From NCBI GenBank assembly GCA_902521315.1, contig CABYRH010000001.1:124001-188000 (forward strand): 64,000 nucleotides of DNA, read 5' to 3'. Position numbers and translations under genes: made by a program. This stretch comes from an uncultured Alphaproteobacteria bacterium. GTDB lineage: Bacteria > Pseudomonadota > Alphaproteobacteria > HIMB59 > GCA-002718135. The first letter of the stretch is position 1; each line of letters opens with the position of its first letter. The notes beneath the pieces are model-generated. The model saw only the letters and a program-made list of their open reading frames with translations, made no database searches and had not been told where the DNA came from. Shown here in pieces: positions 63,264 to 64,000 of this stretch.

Positions 63264-64000
63264 TTTTAAGTTAGTTCCAAGTTATAATCTAAAGAGAGCA
63301 ATATTGCAAAATAAAGCAATTTATTTTATGCATATACCTAAATGTGGAGGAACAACAATAGATCATATATTTGTTAAACTTTCATCAATATTAAAAACTT
63401 ATGATTTCTATAGACATAAATACAAAATAAGAAATTATTGTGAAAAGTTAAAACCATTTGTTTTAGAGGAGCAAAAAAAACTTTTTATCTCTGGTCATTT
63501 AAATTATAATTTTTGTTCAAAAATAGAAAACTGCTTCAAAAGCACTATTGTAAGAGAGCCATCTGAAAGAATTGTATCTGATTATAAATTCTTCATACAT
63601 AAAACTAAGAAAAATCCATCAGAATATTTATTTGAAAATTATATAAAAAATGAAATTTCAAAATTTAGAGATAATTTAGTCACTAGACAATTTTCAGGCT
63701 TGTATAATAAAGAAAGATCAATAAAATTTAATGATTTGGATATCGCAATTAAAAATATTAATTATTTTGATTTGATTAATACATTTGAAAATTGGGATAA
63801 TTTTTTATCAGATATACTTAGTTATTTCAAACTCCCTTCAATTCTTTATTCACGTTTTCAACAACATAATTATAGTTTTAATTACATGCCAGATAAAAAA
63901 AGTCTCAACTTAATTTATAAACATTATGAGTATGATTTTGAACTTTATAAAAGAATTAATCAAAAAATAAAACAGCAATCTAATGTTATGAATAATGTTT
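63253..64000 (+). CDS. sulfotransferase family protein (3' end outside window)
   Basis: The frame is open from ATG 63253 to the end of the window (at least 249 residues). MHIPKCGGTTIDHIF is the 5'-phosphosulfate loop of PAPS-dependent sulfotransferases and STIVREPSERIVSDYKFFIH the 3'-phosphate-binding motif, so it moves sulfate from PAPS to an acceptor, as in surface polysaccharide or lipid modification. The acceptor is unknown. It overlaps the DUF4198 gene by 11 bases, so the two are probably co-translated. Confidence 0.85.
   Translation, partial: MKINFKLVPSYNLKRAILQNKAIYFMHIPKCGGTTIDHIFVKLSSILKTYDFYRHKYKIRNYCEKLKPFVLEEQKKLFISGHLNYNFCSKIENCFKSTIVREPSERIVSDYKFFIHKTKKNPSEYLFENYIKNEISKFRDNLVTRQFSGLYNKERSIKFNDLDIAIKNINYFDLINTFENWDNFLSDILSYFKLPSILYSRFQQHNYSFNYMPDKKSLNLIYKHYEYDFELYKRINQKIKQQSNVMNNV

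Noticed and set aside
1-64000. CRISPR array, prophage, insertion sequence or integrase
   Set aside because: No spaced direct repeats, transposase, integrase or phage structural genes were found; gene order is that of a normal core chromosome.

Overview
The window comes from a very AT-rich, tightly packed chromosome of a free-living marine alphaproteobacterium, most like the SAR11 / HIMB59 (AEGEAN-169) type of streamlined surface-ocean bacterium. This is inferred from alphaproteobacterial gene orders (bamE/CBP3-type chaperone/rpmF/plsX/ihfA/merR; glyA-nrdR-ribD-ribE-ribB-ribH-nusB-thiL; dapA-smpB-rpoZ-rel-acpS-lepB-rnc-era-recO-parC), an Irr-type Fur regulator, an NDUFS4-like complex I subunit, proteorhodopsin, a proton-pumping pyrophosphatase, and ABC and TRAP uptake systems. 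No stretch over 300 bases lacks a gene, and many neighbouring genes overlap by 1 to 30 bases. I see no insertion sequence, prophage, CRISPR array or rRNA.

Layout. 1-4.4 kb: the end of a TauE/SafE permease, then a minus-strand cluster iolC-iolB-class II aldolase (lower part of inositol degradation) with a nucleosidase and a cupin. 4.4-8.8 kb: tRNA-Arg, a complex I accessory subunit, a DmdC-type acyl-CoA dehydrogenase, a thiolase, apt and a dual-specificity-type phosphatase. 8.8-13.7 kb: a sugar ABC importer (binding protein and two permeases, no ATPase) with a MOSC protein and a glutamine amidotransferase. 13.8-18 kb: a methyltransferase, YtoQ, a SulP transporter, a GST and tRNA-Pro. 18.1-20.8 kb: a TPP riboswitch in front of thiB-thiP, again without an ATPase gene. 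20.7-26.3 kb: NhaD, a hydrolase, Irr, acetoacetyl-CoA synthetase, a quinone oxidoreductase and tRNA-Glu. 26.3-31.5 kb: recJ, hom, a small lipoprotein, argC, rpsI and rplM.

31.6-44.4 kb: a blue-tuned proteorhodopsin with its own terminator, merR-ihfA-plsX-rpmF (fabH missing from its usual place), a cytochrome bc1 chaperone, BamE, H+-pyrophosphatase, thiL-nusB-riboflavin genes, nrdR, glyA and rpiB. 44.4-51.5 kb: glutaryl-CoA dehydrogenase, a TRAP transporter whose large permease has a long coiled-coil tail, and a SABATH-type carboxyl methyltransferase. 51.5-61.1 kb: parC, recO, era, rnc, lepB, acpS, rel, rpoZ, smpB, dapA and tRNA-Ser. 61.3-64 kb: a divergent HupE/UreJ-like and DUF4198 pair and the start of a sulfotransferase.

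Together these genes describe a light-assisted (proteorhodopsin, H+-PPase, NhaD) heterotroph that scavenges sugars, organic acids and thiamine. The points most worth a second look are: start codons placed directly on the U-tract of intrinsic terminators behind two binding-protein genes; the TRAP permease tail; the SABATH methyltransferase; the HupE/DUF4198 pair whose predicted mature ends both begin His-Glu; and gene losses from otherwise conserved operons.
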